64,000 bases of DNA, from the NCBI GenBank assembly GCA_034003325.1, contig JAVEYW010000005.1:1-64000 (forward strand), in the 5' to 3' direction. The DNA is from Desulfobacterales bacterium. Its GTDB lineage: Bacteria > Desulfobacterota > Desulfobacteria > Desulfobacterales > JAFDDL01. This document shows, in pieces, positions 16,342 through 25,674 of this stretch. Within the stretch, counting starts at the first letter, position 1. Each line of letters opens with the position of its first letter. The notes beneath the pieces are model-generated. The model did not search any database. It saw nothing but the letters and a program-made list of their open reading frames with translations, and was not told where the DNA came from. The position numbers and the translations under genes are program-made.

Positions 16342-17052
16342 ATGAAAAAACTAAGCATGGTATTATTAACGTTGTTTTTAGTCATCGGGTTATCCGGCAC
16401 GGGTAATGCGGCACTGATGGGGGATTTGTTGAACGGCACTTCAATCACGGTCGGGGATAAGCTTTTTGATAATTGGGCCATCGAGGTGCTGATTGATGAC
16501 GCTGGTACTTTCGATCCGACGGGCATTGAAGTTATCGGGATTAATGATAACCCCTTAAACCCGGGGCTTAGCTTTCTATCAAACGGTGCTTTTTATGTAG
16601 AAGATGGCGATTGGCTTGATATTGAAATCAGCTTTAAGGTGACCGTCCTGAATCCCTCTCTTTTTATTAACGGCGTTACTCTCGATTTTTCGGGTATTAT
16701 GACGATATTGGGTGATGCGACTTGGGGCTCTCTGGCAATCGGGGAAGATATAGCCACTGATGCATCATTACTGAGCCCCTTTGGTGGTGATGTGACATCC
16801 TTTGATCCATGGGTTGAATGGGATCCAGGGCTAGGGATTCAAGATTATCCAGATTCAGCGAATTTTAATCCGCTATCGGAAATTTGGGTACGGAAAGATA
16901 TTTTTCTGATCAGTTATGAGGGCGGTACGGTTGACCTAATCGATTTTACGCAGCATTTCTCACAAACTCCGGTTCCCGAGCCGTCCACCATGTTGTTGCT
17001 GGGTTTCGGTTTGGTGGCGCTGGGAGGATATGTGAGAAGAAAAAGACAATAA
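16342..17052 (+). CDS. PEP-CTERM-sorted exported protein
   Basis: This 236-aa protein has an N-terminal signal peptide (residues 1-23). The C-terminus is a classic PEP-CTERM signal: VPEPSTMLLLGFGLVALGG followed by YVRRKRQ. Such proteins are cleaved by an exosortase and surface-attached or released, often with exopolysaccharide. The body is rich in D, G and F and beta-strand prone; no other domain is recognised. A strong ribosome-binding site (aggagg) precedes the ATG. No exosortase is in the window. Confidence 0.88.
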   Translation: MKKLSMVLLTLFLVIGLSGTGNAALMGDLLNGTSITVGDKLFDNWAIEVLIDDAGTFDPTGIEVIGINDNPLNPGLSFLSNGAFYVEDGDWLDIEISFKVTVLNPSLFINGVTLDFSGIMTILGDATWGSLAIGEDIATDASLLSPFGGDVTSFDPWVEWDPGLGIQDYPDSANFNPLSEIWVRKDIFLISYEGGTVDLIDFTQHFSQTPVPEPSTMLLLGFGLVALGGYVRRKRQ

Positions 17053-17082
17053 ATTCTTTTTGCAGCCAATTGCTACGATTTC

Positions 17083-17125
17083 AGAAGGGATGTGGTTGAA
17101 AATCCGCATCCCCTCTGGTTTTTTT
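17083..17125 (+). terminator. Rho-independent terminator after the PEP-CTERM gene
   Basis: A stem of about 12 bp (17083-17095 with 17104-17116) with a short loop is followed by a run of T. Confidence 0.8.
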
Positions 17126-17157
17126 AAGCAACGAATTAAGGACCGCGATTTTCAGCC

Positions 17158-17660
17158 ATGACAAGCCACCAGCCTGCCCGACGCCGCCTATTAATTCAGA
17201 TCTTGATGCTTTTAAGCGCCATTTCGCTTTTTTGTTTGCCGGCGCACAGGGGAAGCGCGAGTGCCTCCTCGCTTGGTATCGAAGTGAAAGGGGCTCTTAT
17301 CGATATTTAGGCGGACCATATGCCGGTGATAGAAATCCTCAAATCCCTCTCCGACAAGATGGGCCTTCAGGCGGCGGATCATGATTTCGCTACTTGAATC
17401 ACAGTCTTTCCCAGGCCGGAGCACCGCATCTTTCGGCAAAGGAGCTTAAAGCCACTTTAGTCGATCATGCCGCCGGAAATCTCAGCCTGCTTAATGCCAT
17501 GGCCGCGCAACTGCGGGTCGTTGCGGCTTAAAAAAGAGCTGTCTGTTCTGGGCGGAAAATTGTTTTTAGAGGTCTTTTCGAGGCAGCCATCCAAATGAAC
17601 TTTGATTTTAAAGAACTCAAATCGAAAATCGCTATCGATCAAGTCCTTCGGGCTTACGGG
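17158..17660 (+). pseudogene. Decayed exported STN/secretin-like protein gene
   Basis: From the ATG at 17158 a signal-peptide-like sequence (RRRLLIQILMLLSAISLFCL) leads into SSLGIEVKGALIDI, then an in-frame TAG at 17308. After the stop the same frame continues ADHMPVIEILKSLSDKMGLQ, a typical STN (secretin/TonB short N-terminal) pattern, before another stop. Another frame then gives AAGNLSLLNAMAAQLRVVAA. At least two stops and a frameshift indicate a pseudogene; its 3' end abuts hemW. This accounts for the otherwise gene-free 17126-17661. Confidence 0.6.
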
Positions 17661-17661
17661 C

Positions 17662-18813
17662 TTAATCGATCCATTCGGCGAACGCGGCGGCGATGGTGTC
17701 GGCATAGAGCATGCCTTTCGGCGTCAGGGCGCAGGTTTGGTTTGTGATGGAGAGATAGCCTTCGATCGACATTTTTTCAAGAACGGTGCGGAATTGGTCG
17801 GCGAACCGGACATTAAACCGGCGGTTGAATTCTTCCATCTGCACGCCATCCGATTGTCGCAATCCCAGATATATCGTCTCGATCATGAGTTGCTCGCCGG
17901 AAAGCGTCTCGGCCTCAAATGCCGGCGGCTGACCGCTGTTAAGGCGCTCGATATAGCCGGTTACATGTTTGAGATTCCATTTGCGTTGCGGTGGTAAGAA
18001 GGAATGCGCGGCAGGTCCGAAACCGAGATATGGCGCATGAAGCCAGTATTTTTGATTGTGCCAGGAACGGCGGGTTTTTCCTTTGGCGAAATTGGATATT
18101 TCATAATGTTCATAGCCGGCCGTGCTCAGCGTCCGGTGCGTGACACTAAACAGTTTAGCGGCAAGGTCTTCGGATAGGGGATGAACCCTGCCGTCGCAAC
18201 GGTATTGGTCCAGCGGTGTTCCCGGCTCAAAGGTCAGCAGATAGCAGGAGAGGTGGGCCGGTTCAAAGGCCAGGGCGCCGGCGATTTCATCTTGCCATTC
18301 TGTTTCGGATTGCCCGGGCAGCCCGAAGATCAGATCCAACCCGATGTTGTCAAACCCGGCGGATATGGCCCTTTTAATGGCGAGCCGGCCTTCGTCGGCC
18401 GAATGCACGCGGCCCAGAAATCGAAGGTTGTCCTCGCAAAACGATTGAACGCCGATATTTAGCCGGTTGACGCCGGCATCCCGGTACATTCGAAAATGGT
18501 CGTGCGTGAGGGTGCCCGGGTTGACTTCGATGGTTATTTCAGCTTCGGGTTGAAGGGGGAGCGTCTCTTGCACCGCTTCGATGAGTGACGCGATGGCCGC
18601 CGGCGGCAAAACGGATGGCGTGCCGCCGCCGAAATAAAGAGTGTCAAATAAAAGTGAATGGTTATTGGCCAGTTTGATTTCCCGAATCAGGGCGGAAACA
18701 AAGCGTTCCATGTCATGCCGGTCCGTGATGGAGTAAAAATCACAGTACCGGCATTTTTGAATGCAAAAGGGAATGTGAATATATATGCCTGCCAGGGGGG
18801 GGGGAGTGCCCAT
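17662..18813 (-). CDS. hemW: Radical SAM coproporphyrinogen III oxidase-like protein
   Basis: This 383-aa radical SAM protein has the HemW/HemN-like motif CIQKCRYCDF (Cys at 17, 21, 24), GGGTPS, EVNPGT and NIGVQSF segments and a HemN-C domain. It lacks the extra N-terminal features of true HemN, so a HemW-type heme chaperone or transfer role is more likely than coproporphyrinogen oxidation. It lies 2 nt after thiC, probably the last gene of the thi operon. Codons 4-7 contain an uninterrupted run of ten C (18795-18804), a potential slippage site. Confidence 0.85.
   Translation of the reverse strand: MGTPPPLAGIYIHIPFCIQKCRYCDFYSITDRHDMERFVSALIREIKLANNHSLLFDTLYFGGGTPSVLPPAAIASLIEAVQETLPLQPEAEITIEVNPGTLTHDHFRMYRDAGVNRLNIGVQSFCEDNLRFLGRVHSADEGRLAIKRAISAGFDNIGLDLIFGLPGQSETEWQDEIAGALAFEPAHLSCYLLTFEPGTPLDQYRCDGRVHPLSEDLAAKLFSVTHRTLSTAGYEHYEISNFAKGKTRRSWHNQKYWLHAPYLGFGPAAHSFLPPQRKWNLKHVTGYIERLNSGQPPAFEAETLSGEQLMIETIYLGLRQSDGVQMEEFNRRFNVRFADQFRTVLEKMSIEGYLSITNQTCALTPKGMLYADTIAAAFAEWID
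18795..18804. repeat. Homopolymeric G10/C10 tract at the start of hemW
   Basis: Ten consecutive G on the plus strand encode the Pro-Pro-Pro-Leu run at residues 4-7 of HemW. Gain or loss of one base would frameshift the gene. It could be a phase-variation site or an assembly artefact. Confidence 0.8.
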
Positions 18814-18815
18814 TT

Positions 18816-20105
18816 TTATTTATAGCCCTCGAGGATTTTTCGGCTTCGCTTTACTGCGCATAAATCCCCGCACATGGTGCATACTTCCCGGTCAATCGGT
18901 TGGGATGATTCCCGGTAGGCGCTTGCCTTTTCGGGGTCCATTGCCAGCGAGAGCATTTTTTCCCAGTCGAGATTCTTTCGGGCCTCGCTCATTTGAATAT
19001 CCCAATCCATGGCGCCGGGAATGCCTTTGGCGATATCCGCTGCGTGGGCGGCGATTCGGGTGGCGACAATGCCTTCCTTGATGTCGTTTAAATCCGGCAG
19101 ACGCAGGTGTTCCGCAGGGGTTACGTAACAGAGAAAATCCGCGCCGGCCGATGCCGCCAGTGCGCCGCCGATGGCCGAGGTGATGTGATCGTATCCGGGC
19201 GCCACATCCGTGACCACGGGGCCCAACACATAAAATGGTGCGCCGTGGCAGAGCTTTTTTTCGATCTGCATGTTGGTCACCACTTCATTTAGCGGCACAT
19301 GACCCGGGCCCTCGATCATGACCTGCACATCCCGTTCCCATGCCTGCAGGGTCAGCTCTCCCAGAAATATAAGCTCCTGAATTTGCGGCGCGTCCGTTGC
19401 GTCTTTGAGGCAGCCCGGGCGAAGACCATCGCCCAGACTCAGGGTAATGTCGTATTCCCGGCAGATCTCAAGCAGCCGGTCAAAATGTTCATAAAAGGGG
19501 TTTTCCCGTTGGTTTTCTTCCATCCATTCGAGCAGCACGGACCCGCCTCGGCTGACAATATGGGTCAGACGGGGGTTTTTCCGAATTCGTTCCACCGCTA
19601 TTCGGTTGAGTCCCGCATGAATGGTCATAAAGTCCACACCGTCCTGGGCATGCGCCGTCACCACATTGAAAAAATCATCCACCGTTATGTCTTTGACAGT
19701 TTTCCCGTAACGGGCTACCGCGTCATAGACCGGCACCGTGCCGATCATGACCGGGCAGAGCTCAACCACCTTTCTTCGAAACGCCCGGGTATCGCCGAAG
19801 GTGCTTAAATCCATGATGGCGTCGGCCTTCATGTCGATGGATGCCTGAACTTTTCTTAGTTCCAGATCAATATGGCAACAGTCTTCGGAAACGCCGAGGT
19901 TGACATTGATCTTAGTGGTCAGCCCCAACCCGATACCGCCGCCGATAAGCGAGGCATGGTTTTTATTGGCTGGAATCGCGATCTTGCCGCTCGCCACCCG
20001 TTCCAGCAGGTCGGTTTCCGTGATTTTTTCTTTTGCCAGGACATCCTTCATCTGAGGGGTAAGAATGCCCTTCCTGGCGGCATCCATTTGGGTGGTGTAT
20101 GTCAT
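18816..20105 (-). CDS. thiC: Phosphomethylpyrimidine synthase ThiC
   Basis: This 429-aa non-canonical radical SAM enzyme converts 5-aminoimidazole ribotide to HMP-phosphate, the thiamine pyrimidine. The C-terminal cluster motif CTMCGDLC binds the 4Fe-4S centre. Other hallmarks are [43 protein letters not shown] and [20 protein letters not shown]. The length fits the short bacterial form. It is separated from thiE by 117 nt in which I see no second riboswitch, so it is probably read from the upstream TPP-controlled promoter. Confidence 0.96.
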   Translation of the reverse strand: MTYTTQMDAARKGILTPQMKDVLAKEKITETDLLERVASGKIAIPANKNHASLIGGGIGLGLTTKINVNLGVSEDCCHIDLELRKVQASIDMKADAIMDLSTFGDTRAFRRKVVELCPVMIGTVPVYDAVARYGKTVKDITVDDFFNVVTAHAQDGVDFMTIHAGLNRIAVERIRKNPRLTHIVSRGGSVLLEWMEENQRENPFYEHFDRLLEICREYDITLSLGDGLRPGCLKDATDAPQIQELIFLGELTLQAWERDVQVMIEGPGHVPLNEVVTNMQIEKKLCHGAPFYVLGPVVTDVAPGYDHITSAIGGALAASAGADFLCYVTPAEHLRLPDLNDIKEGIVATRIAAHAADIAKGIPGAMDWDIQMSEARKNLDWEKMLSLAMDPEKASAYRESSQPIDREVCTMCGDLCAVKRSRKILEGYK

Positions 20106-20222
20106 GATGGTTTTTCTCCTTGATTGTGGACTTATTCCAAATCCGTCCGAATTACGATTGGTTGCGAGTGCATCAATTTCATTTCGCGTTTCTTGGCGCG
20201 GGGGTGGTCTTTGGCGATAACA

Positions 20223-20858
20223 TCAGTCCTCGGACATCGCCGAGATGAGCCCTTTTACCTTGCCGCTGATATCCGCCGCGCCGACGATGTCCGTCACCAG
20301 GCAGACTGTCCGGGCGCCCCGGCGGCGAACCTCGCGTATGTTCGTTTCTTTTATGCCGCCAATCGCCACAAAGGGCATGGGCACATGGGTGACGACCCAT
20401 TCCAGATACTCAAGGCCCACCGGCGCACATACATTGTCCTTGGTATGGGTTTCATATATCGGCCCGACTCCGATATAGTCCGCGCCATCGGCTAAGGCAG
20501 CCCGTGCTTGCACCGGAGAGTGGGTGGACAGCCCGATCACCTTATCGCCCACCAGTTTTCGGACCTCGGCCACGGGCAGGTCATCTTGACCCACATGCAC
20601 GCCGTCGGCATCCACCAGCATGGCGATATCGATAAAATCGTTGACGATAAACATGACCCCATGATCCCGCGTTATTTCGCGGAGCCGGCGGCATTCCTCG
20701 TAAATCGTCCGAATGCTTTTATCGGCATGCTTTTCCCGATATTGAAGTACCGATACGCCGCCTCGAATCATCTCCAGGGCGACCGCCACATTGGACCTGC
20801 CGTTGGAGAATTTTTCGGCGGTAATTCCGTAAATTCCGGTTGGTAATGGTGTTGGCAT
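20223..20858 (-). CDS. thiE: Thiamine-phosphate synthase
   Basis: This 211-aa TIM barrel joins HMP-PP and the thiazole phosphate to make thiamine phosphate. It shows LQYREKHADKS, FIVNDFIDIAMLVDADGVHVGQDDLP, IGLSTHS, DYIGVGPIYETHTK and VAIGGIKETN segments typical of ThiE, with the diphosphate-binding Gly motifs. It lies 12 nt after thiH in the minus-strand thi operon. An HMP kinase (ThiD) is not present nearby or fused. Confidence 0.93.
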   Translation of the reverse strand: MPTPLPTGIYGITAEKFSNGRSNVAVALEMIRGGVSVLQYREKHADKSIRTIYEECRRLREITRDHGVMFIVNDFIDIAMLVDADGVHVGQDDLPVAEVRKLVGDKVIGLSTHSPVQARAALADGADYIGVGPIYETHTKDNVCAPVGLEYLEWVVTHVPMPFVAIGGIKETNIREVRRRGARTVCLVTDIVGAADISGKVKGLISAMSED

Positions 20859-20870
20859 GCTTACTCCCAG

Positions 20871-21977
20871 CTATATTAATTCCCAGTCCTTAAATACCGG
20901 TTGAAACCCCTGATCTCGGATGGCCTGAATGATTTGCGCCGCATCCCGCTGGTCCGTGATTTCAAACTGGGCCGTGCTGCTTTCCATGGGTTTGGTATAA
21001 CCGCCTACGTCCGTTCTGGAGCCGGCGGACATGCGGGTAACGCCCAGGAACATAAGCCGGTCCCTGAAAGCGGCGGACTCCCGGGTAGAAATGGTGATGC
21101 CCGCCCGGGGCAGAAACAGCCGATAGGCCAGAATAAATTGAACAAAGGTCTTATCGTCTACCGAATGGGACGGAATGAAACCGCCTTCTGCGGTGTTCAT
21201 GCGCGGCAGCGACAGGCTGATCTCGGTGTTCAGGAAGTTGTCTTCAAGGTATTTGGCGTGCAGGCCGGCCATAAAGGCTTCACGCCGTATTTCACCCAGG
21301 CCGAAAAGCGCGCCCACGTTGATCATGCGAAAACCGGCCTTCGCGCCTCGTTCCGGTGTATCCAGCCGGTATTGATAATCCGTTTTTTTCCCGGCCAGAT
21401 GGACCTGTTTATAGATATCGCGATCATAGACTTCCTGGTAAATTGTCATGCCATCCACGCCTGCGGCCTTCAGGCGGATATATTCGTCCGTATCCATGGG
21501 AAACATTTCGATGGATACCGAAGAAAAGCGTTTTTTAATGATCTGAATGGCCGCTTCAATATAATCGATGGGGGTTATTTCCCGGTTTTCACCCGTCAGC
21601 ACCAGAATATGCCGCATTTCAGTGCGCGAAATGGCCTCGGCTTCCGCTTCGATTTCATCCAGGGTCAATTTTTTCCGACGAATGTTGTTGGTGCGATTAA
21701 ACCCGCAATAAACGCACTCGTTGCTGCAATAATTTGAAATATACAATGGAATGTAAAGCTGAATGGTCCGGCCGAAATATTGAATCGTCAGTTGCCTTGC
21801 CTTTTGCGCCATCGGCTCGAGATGGGGGAGGGCGGCGGGCGACAGCAAGGTTAAAAAATCCTGCCAGGTCAGCTTGTCCTTTGACAGGCTTTGCACCACC
21901 TGCGTATCGGACACGCTGTTAAAAAAGCCTTTAAAATCAAAAGACTCAAATTGTAATACCCTGCCATAAAATGACAT
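20871..21977 (-). CDS. thiH: 2-iminoacetate synthase ThiH
   Basis: This 368-aa radical SAM tyrosine lyase makes dehydroglycine for thiazole formation in anaerobes. The cluster motif is CSNECVYCGF (CxxxCxxC). Further features are ILVLTGENRE, EMFPMDTDEY, QEVYDRDIY, GALFGLGEIRREA and SAGSRTDVGGYT. It sits between thiG and thiE with short gaps. Use of ThiH rather than the oxygen-dependent ThiO matches an anaerobic lifestyle. Confidence 0.95.
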   Translation of the reverse strand: MSFYGRVLQFESFDFKGFFNSVSDTQVVQSLSKDKLTWQDFLTLLSPAALPHLEPMAQKARQLTIQYFGRTIQLYIPLYISNYCSNECVYCGFNRTNNIRRKKLTLDEIEAEAEAISRTEMRHILVLTGENREITPIDYIEAAIQIIKKRFSSVSIEMFPMDTDEYIRLKAAGVDGMTIYQEVYDRDIYKQVHLAGKKTDYQYRLDTPERGAKAGFRMINVGALFGLGEIRREAFMAGLHAKYLEDNFLNTEISLSLPRMNTAEGGFIPSHSVDDKTFVQFILAYRLFLPRAGITISTRESAAFRDRLMFLGVTRMSAGSRTDVGGYTKPMESSTAQFEITDQRDAAQIIQAIRDQGFQPVFKDWELI

Positions 21978-22010
21978 TTATAGTTATTCCCTTGGTTGCA
22001 CGCCGCATTT

Positions 22011-22793
22011 TTATAAGGATAAAAAACCGGTCAGGGGCGAAGAGGCCACCGCGGTCTTGCGCGCTTCTCTCATTTTGGCCAGAAAGGCCATTCGGCCGGC
22101 CGCAACTGCCATGGAAAAGGCTTTGCCCATGGTCGCCGGATCCTCGGCGGAAGAAATGGCCGTATTGACCAGGACGGCATCAGCGCCCATTTCCATGGCG
22201 GCGGCCGCATGGGATGGGCGCCCGATGCCCGCATCCACAATAACCGGTACCCGGCAGTTTTCAATCAGCATTTCGATCAGCGCACGGGTCTCAAGCCCCC
22301 GGTTGGAGCCGATGGGCGCGCCCAGCGGCATGACCGCAGCCGCCCCTGCGTTTTCCAGCTGCCTTGCCAGCGGCAAATCCGGCAAAACATAGGGCAGGAC
22401 CGTAAAGCCTTCTTTTGCCAGGATTTCGGTAGCCAGGAGGGTGGCATGATTGTCCGGCATGAGGTATTTAACATCCGTGATGATCTCTATTTTAATAAAG
22501 TCGCCGCATCCGGCTTCTCTTGCGATGTGGGCGATTCGAACGGCTTCCTGCTCATTGCGCGCGCCTGACGTGTTGGGTAGTACGGTTACATAGCCGGGAA
22601 TGAAATCGAGAATGTTTTCGGTTTCAGAGTTGAAATCAATGCGCCGCAAGGCCACGGTGATCATTTCGGAGCCGCTGGCTTCGAGCATTTTCGGAATCAG
22701 CGATTTGGCGGCGAACTTCCCGGTACCAGTCAGCAGTCTGTTCTTAAGGGTTTTGTTCCCGATTTTTAACAGGTCGTTTTCCATTCTATTCAT
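22011..22793 (-). CDS. thiG: Thiazole synthase ThiG
   Basis: This 260-aa TIM barrel condenses DXP, dehydroglycine and ThiS-thiocarboxylate into thiazole phosphate. It shows LLTGTGKF with the Schiff-base Lys region (VTVALRR), [45 protein letters not shown] and the C-terminal DAVLVNTAI. It lies 3 nt after thiS. The start could be the ATG at codon 4, leaving MENDLLKIG. Confidence 0.95.
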   Translation of the reverse strand: MNRMENDLLKIGNKTLKNRLLTGTGKFAAKSLIPKMLEASGSEMITVALRRIDFNSETENILDFIPGYVTVLPNTSGARNEQEAVRIAHIAREAGCGDFIKIEIITDVKYLMPDNHATLLATEILAKEGFTVLPYVLPDLPLARQLENAGAAAVMPLGAPIGSNRGLETRALIEMLIENCRVPVIVDAGIGRPSHAAAAMEMGADAVLVNTAISSAEDPATMGKAFSMAVAAGRMAFLAKMREARKTAVASSPLTGFLSL

Positions 22794-22796
22794 TGA

Positions 22797-22994
22797 TCAG
22801 CCGCCCCCGACAAAGCTTAGTACTTCCAGGTTATCGTTTTCTTCAAGCCAAACGGTATCCCAGTCATCTTTTTTTATAATGCGGTAATTGTGCTCCACGA
22901 CCAAGCCTTTGCCGCTGAGCCCCTTGAGTTGAATAAACGCAAGAAGTGAGCAGGGCGTTATGTCTTCAGGGCTGCCGTTTACCGTCACCCTCAT
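22797..22994 (-). CDS. thiS: Sulfur-carrier protein ThiS
   Basis: This 65-aa ubiquitin-like protein ends in the required Gly-Gly (FVGGG), the site of thiocarboxylation. It starts MRVTVNGSPEDI and is preceded by a good aggagg. It is the first gene of the thi operon, 20 nt after the riboswitch terminator. No thiF (adenylyltransferase) lies in this operon; that activity must come from elsewhere. Confidence 0.9.
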   Translation of the reverse strand: MRVTVNGSPEDITPCSLLAFIQLKGLSGKGLVVEHNYRIIKKDDWDTVWLEENDNLEVLSFVGGG

Positions 22995-23014
22995 TCGGCG
23001 TCCTCCTGTAAAAT

Positions 23015-23049
23015 AAAAAAGCCGTTCACCTGCAAAGGCGAACGGCTTT
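23015..23049 (-). terminator. Riboswitch-controlled intrinsic terminator
   Basis: In the minus-strand sense, a stem AAAGCCGTTCGCCT/AGGTGAACGGCTTT with a short loop is followed by a U-run, ending about 20 nt before the thiS start. It lies directly downstream of the TPP aptamer. Confidence 0.88.
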
Positions 23050-23097
23050 CAACTATTTTAAAGCATATCGGTGTTGAATTAAAATAATTTAAATAGC

Positions 23098-23185
23098 CGC
23101 TTCCCTTCGCCGGCATTACCCGGATCAGGTTCCAAGGGTTGAATTCTTATCAAAAATTCTTCTCAGCTTTCCAGCACCCCTAGCG
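23098..23185 (-). promoter_or_regulatory. TPP riboswitch (THI element)
   Basis: The minus-strand sequence contains the conserved GGGGTGCT, GCTGAGA, ACCCTTGGAACCTGAT, CCGGGTAATGCCGGCG and AAGGGAAG blocks. P1 is formed by CGCT/AGCG. TPP binding would favour the terminator at 23015-23049 and shut off thiSGHEC. Confidence 0.95.
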
Positions 23186-23196
23186 TGTCTTGCTTC

Positions 23197-23225
23197 TTCC
23201 TATGAAGTCCTTCGGTGTTTGTCAA
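23197..23225 (-). promoter_or_regulatory. Sigma-70 promoter of the thi operon
   Basis: TTGACA (23220-23225) and TAGGAA (23197-23202) are spaced by 17 bp in the minus-strand sense. The expected transcript start lies a few bases before the riboswitch P1 stem. Confidence 0.6.
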
Positions 23226-23254
23226 TGATTGATTTTTTTTGCCATGAAAATTTC

Positions 23255-23284
23255 TTGACAATTGAAAATAAAATTAGGTAATGT
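23255..23284 (+). promoter_or_regulatory. Possible sigma-70 promoter of the thiolase gene
   Basis: A perfect TTGACA (23255-23260) is followed after 18 bp by TAATGT (23279-23284). It is divergent from the thi promoter and about 70 bp before the chosen thiolase start. Confidence 0.45.
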
Positions 23285-23355
23285 CGCATTTGCTACACAA
23301 AACGTTGAGGGAGCGACATACTATCTCTGAAACAGCGGAAACAAAGGAACGCAGA

Positions 23356-24531
23356 ATGCAGGAAGCCGTCATTGTCAGTGCCGTTCGAACGCCTATCGGC
23401 AGTTTTAATGGAAGTCTAAAAGCCATGGGTGCCACTGATTTGGGCGGGATTGTTATTGCTGAGGCCGTGAAGCGGGCGGGCATTGCAAAAGAGGTGGTCA
23501 ATGAGGTGGTCATGGGGCAGGTTTTGCCGTGCGGCAGCGGGCAGAACCCGGCCAAGCAGGCAGCGGTCAAGGCCGGTATGCCGGATGCTGCCGAGTGCCT
23601 GACGGTGAATAAGGTATGCGGCTCAAGCCTTAAGGCCGTGATGCTGGCCGCTCAAGCCATTGCCGTGGGAGATGCGGACGTAGTGGTGGCCGGTGGCATG
23701 GAAAGCATGACCAATGCCCCGTATTATCTTGAGAAAGCTAGATTCGGTTATCGCATGGGCGCGGGTGCTCTTCAGGACCATATGATTCATGACGGGCTCT
23801 GGGATATTGTGAATGATTTTCACATGGGCATGAGCAATGAGTTGTGCTCGGAAAAATACAACATCTCGCGCGAGGATCAAGACCGCTTTGCCGAAGAATC
23901 CTACCGCCGGGCGGTGTTGGCGGTTGAGTCCGGCATATTTGACGAGGAAATCGTTTCGATTGAGATGGCCCGCCGAAAGGGTGAAATAAAACTGTTCAGC
24001 CGGGATGAATGCCCCAAGCCGACCAGTTATGATGCCCTGGCCGGAATGAAACCCGCCTTTAAATCAGGGGGTGTGGGTACGGCCGGAAATGCTTCGATCA
24101 TCAGTGACGGCGCGGCAGCAGCTGTGGTGATGTCCCGGGCCAAGGCCGAAACGCTGGGGTGCCCCATTTTAGCCACGATCGGTGCGCAGGCATCGGCGGC
24201 GATTGAAATGAAATATGTACTGGTTGCGCCCATTTGGGCAATACCCAAATGCCTTGCAAAAGAGCGCATTCACAAAGACGATATCGATTTATACGAAATT
24301 AACGAAGCGTTCAGTGGCTCGAGCGTGGCGGTGCTTCGAGAGTTGGGCCTCGATCCGGCAAAGGTCAACGTCAACGGTGGTAGCGTTGCGCTGGGTCATC
24401 CCATTGGCGCCAGCGGGTGCCGGGTTCTGGTGAGCCTACTTCATGAAATGATTCGACGGAATAAACGCACCGGCCTTGCCTCTTTGTGTCTCGGGGGAGG
24501 GGAAGCGGTCGCGCTAATTATAAAAAGATGA
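23356..24531 (+). CDS. Acetyl-CoA acetyltransferase (thiolase)
   Basis: This 391-aa thiolase II catalyses reversible condensation of two acetyl-CoA, or the last step of short-chain beta-oxidation. The nucleophilic Cys is in NKVCGSSLKAV, the second site His in GGSVALGHPIGASG, and the C-terminal catalytic Cys in SLCLGGGEAV. The start at 23356 has an aaggaa ribosome-binding site; an upstream ATG at 23281 would add 25 residues unlike thiolases. The 3-hydroxyacyl-CoA dehydrogenase gene follows 31 nt later, so both probably serve crotonyl/butyryl-CoA metabolism. Confidence 0.93.
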   Translation: MQEAVIVSAVRTPIGSFNGSLKAMGATDLGGIVIAEAVKRAGIAKEVVNEVVMGQVLPCGSGQNPAKQAAVKAGMPDAAECLTVNKVCGSSLKAVMLAAQAIAVGDADVVVAGGMESMTNAPYYLEKARFGYRMGAGALQDHMIHDGLWDIVNDFHMGMSNELCSEKYNISREDQDRFAEESYRRAVLAVESGIFDEEIVSIEMARRKGEIKLFSRDECPKPTSYDALAGMKPAFKSGGVGTAGNASIISDGAAAAVVMSRAKAETLGCPILATIGAQASAAIEMKYVLVAPIWAIPKCLAKERIHKDDIDLYEINEAFSGSSVAVLRELGLDPAKVNVNGGSVALGHPIGASGCRVLVSLLHEMIRRNKRTGLASLCLGGGEAVALIIKR

Positions 24532-24562
24532 AACCAAATAAATACGGGGACGGTTGAAAACA

Positions 24563-25417
24563 ATGGATGTTAAAACATTTGGGGTAATTGGTGCCGGTCA
24601 GATGGGCAATGGGATTGCGCAGGTTGCGGCGATGAGCGGACTGGCCGTAATCATGAGCGATATCAAGCAGGAGTTTGTGGACAAAGGCATCGATACCATT
24701 GCCAAGAACCTTGGCCGCAGTGTTGCCAAGGGGAAGATGGCGGAAGCCGAAAAAAATGAAATCCTGGGACGAATCAAGCCAACCGTCGAATTGAAGGATA
24801 TGGCGGACGCGGATTTCGTGGTGGAAGCCGCGACGGAAAACGAACCCGTCAAGTTTAAGATTTTCCGCGATCTAGAAGTGATTTGCGCGCCGCAGGTGAT
24901 TCTCGCCTCCAACACCTCTTCGATACCCATTGGCCGGATTGCGGTTCAGACCCGTCGACCCGATAAGGTGATCGGCATGCATTTCATGAACCCTGTGCCG
25001 GTGATGAAACTGGTGGAAGTGATTCGCGGAATTGCCACGTCGGATGACACCTTTCAGACCACTTTGGATTTGGCGCTTAAATTCGGCAAAACACCGGCGT
25101 CGGCCAACGACTATCCCGGCTTTATCGCCAACCGGATTTTGCTGCCCATGATCAACGAGGCGATTTTTGCGCTTTATCACGGTGTGGGGACCAAGGAAGA
25201 CATCGATACGGTGATGAAGCTGGGAATGAATCACCCCATGGGCCCGCTGGCATTGGCTGATTTGATCGGGCTTGATACTTGCCTGGCGATCATGGAAACT
25301 ATCTACAACGGATTTAAGGATTCAAAATACCGGCCCTGTCCGCTGCTGGTGAAATATGTCGAAGCAGGATGGTTGGGACGCAAGACGGGAAGAGGGTTTT
25401 ACGAATATAACGAATAA
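24563..25417 (+). CDS. hbd: 3-hydroxybutyryl-CoA dehydrogenase
   Basis: This 284-aa NAD(P)-dependent dehydrogenase interconverts acetoacetyl-CoA and 3-hydroxybutyryl-CoA. The Rossmann motif is GVIGAGQMGNGIAQ. The catalytic His lies in GMHFMNPVPVMKLVE, with the partner Glu, and the C-terminal domain has DYPGFIANRILLPMINEA and NHPMGPLALADLIGLD. I chose the ATG at 24563; an in-frame TTG at 24554 is the alternative. It forms a two-gene unit with the thiolase. No crotonase is in the window. Confidence 0.92.
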   Translation: MDVKTFGVIGAGQMGNGIAQVAAMSGLAVIMSDIKQEFVDKGIDTIAKNLGRSVAKGKMAEAEKNEILGRIKPTVELKDMADADFVVEAATENEPVKFKIFRDLEVICAPQVILASNTSSIPIGRIAVQTRRPDKVIGMHFMNPVPVMKLVEVIRGIATSDDTFQTTLDLALKFGKTPASANDYPGFIANRILLPMINEAIFALYHGVGTKEDIDTVMKLGMNHPMGPLALADLIGLDTCLAIMETIYNGFKDSKYRPCPLLVKYVEAGWLGRKTGRGFYEYNE

Positions 25418-25498
25418 GCCGGTGCTGATTCGGCTTTTTTGAAAATAAGTCGTTTTTTTTAACAAGAGATCTCGTTTTTCTAAAAAAGTTGTGTTAAG

Positions 25499-25546
25499 GT
25501 CGCAATTCGCCTCATACGATGGGATGAATTACGGCCTTTTTTTATT
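25499..25546 (+). terminator. Rho-independent terminator before the oxidoreductase operon
   Basis: GGTCGCAATTC pairs with GAATTACGGCC through two G-U wobbles, followed by seven T. Confidence 0.7.
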
Positions 25547-25674
25547 TGGGCGAACCAAAGTGGATTGCCTTTTTTTTCAGATAGTTGTCTAATTACATGG
25601 CCATCGGTGGAAAGGCCCGCGATATAAAATGAGCGAACGCTCGGTTTGGTGGATATAGAAAGGAGTCAGGCAAG

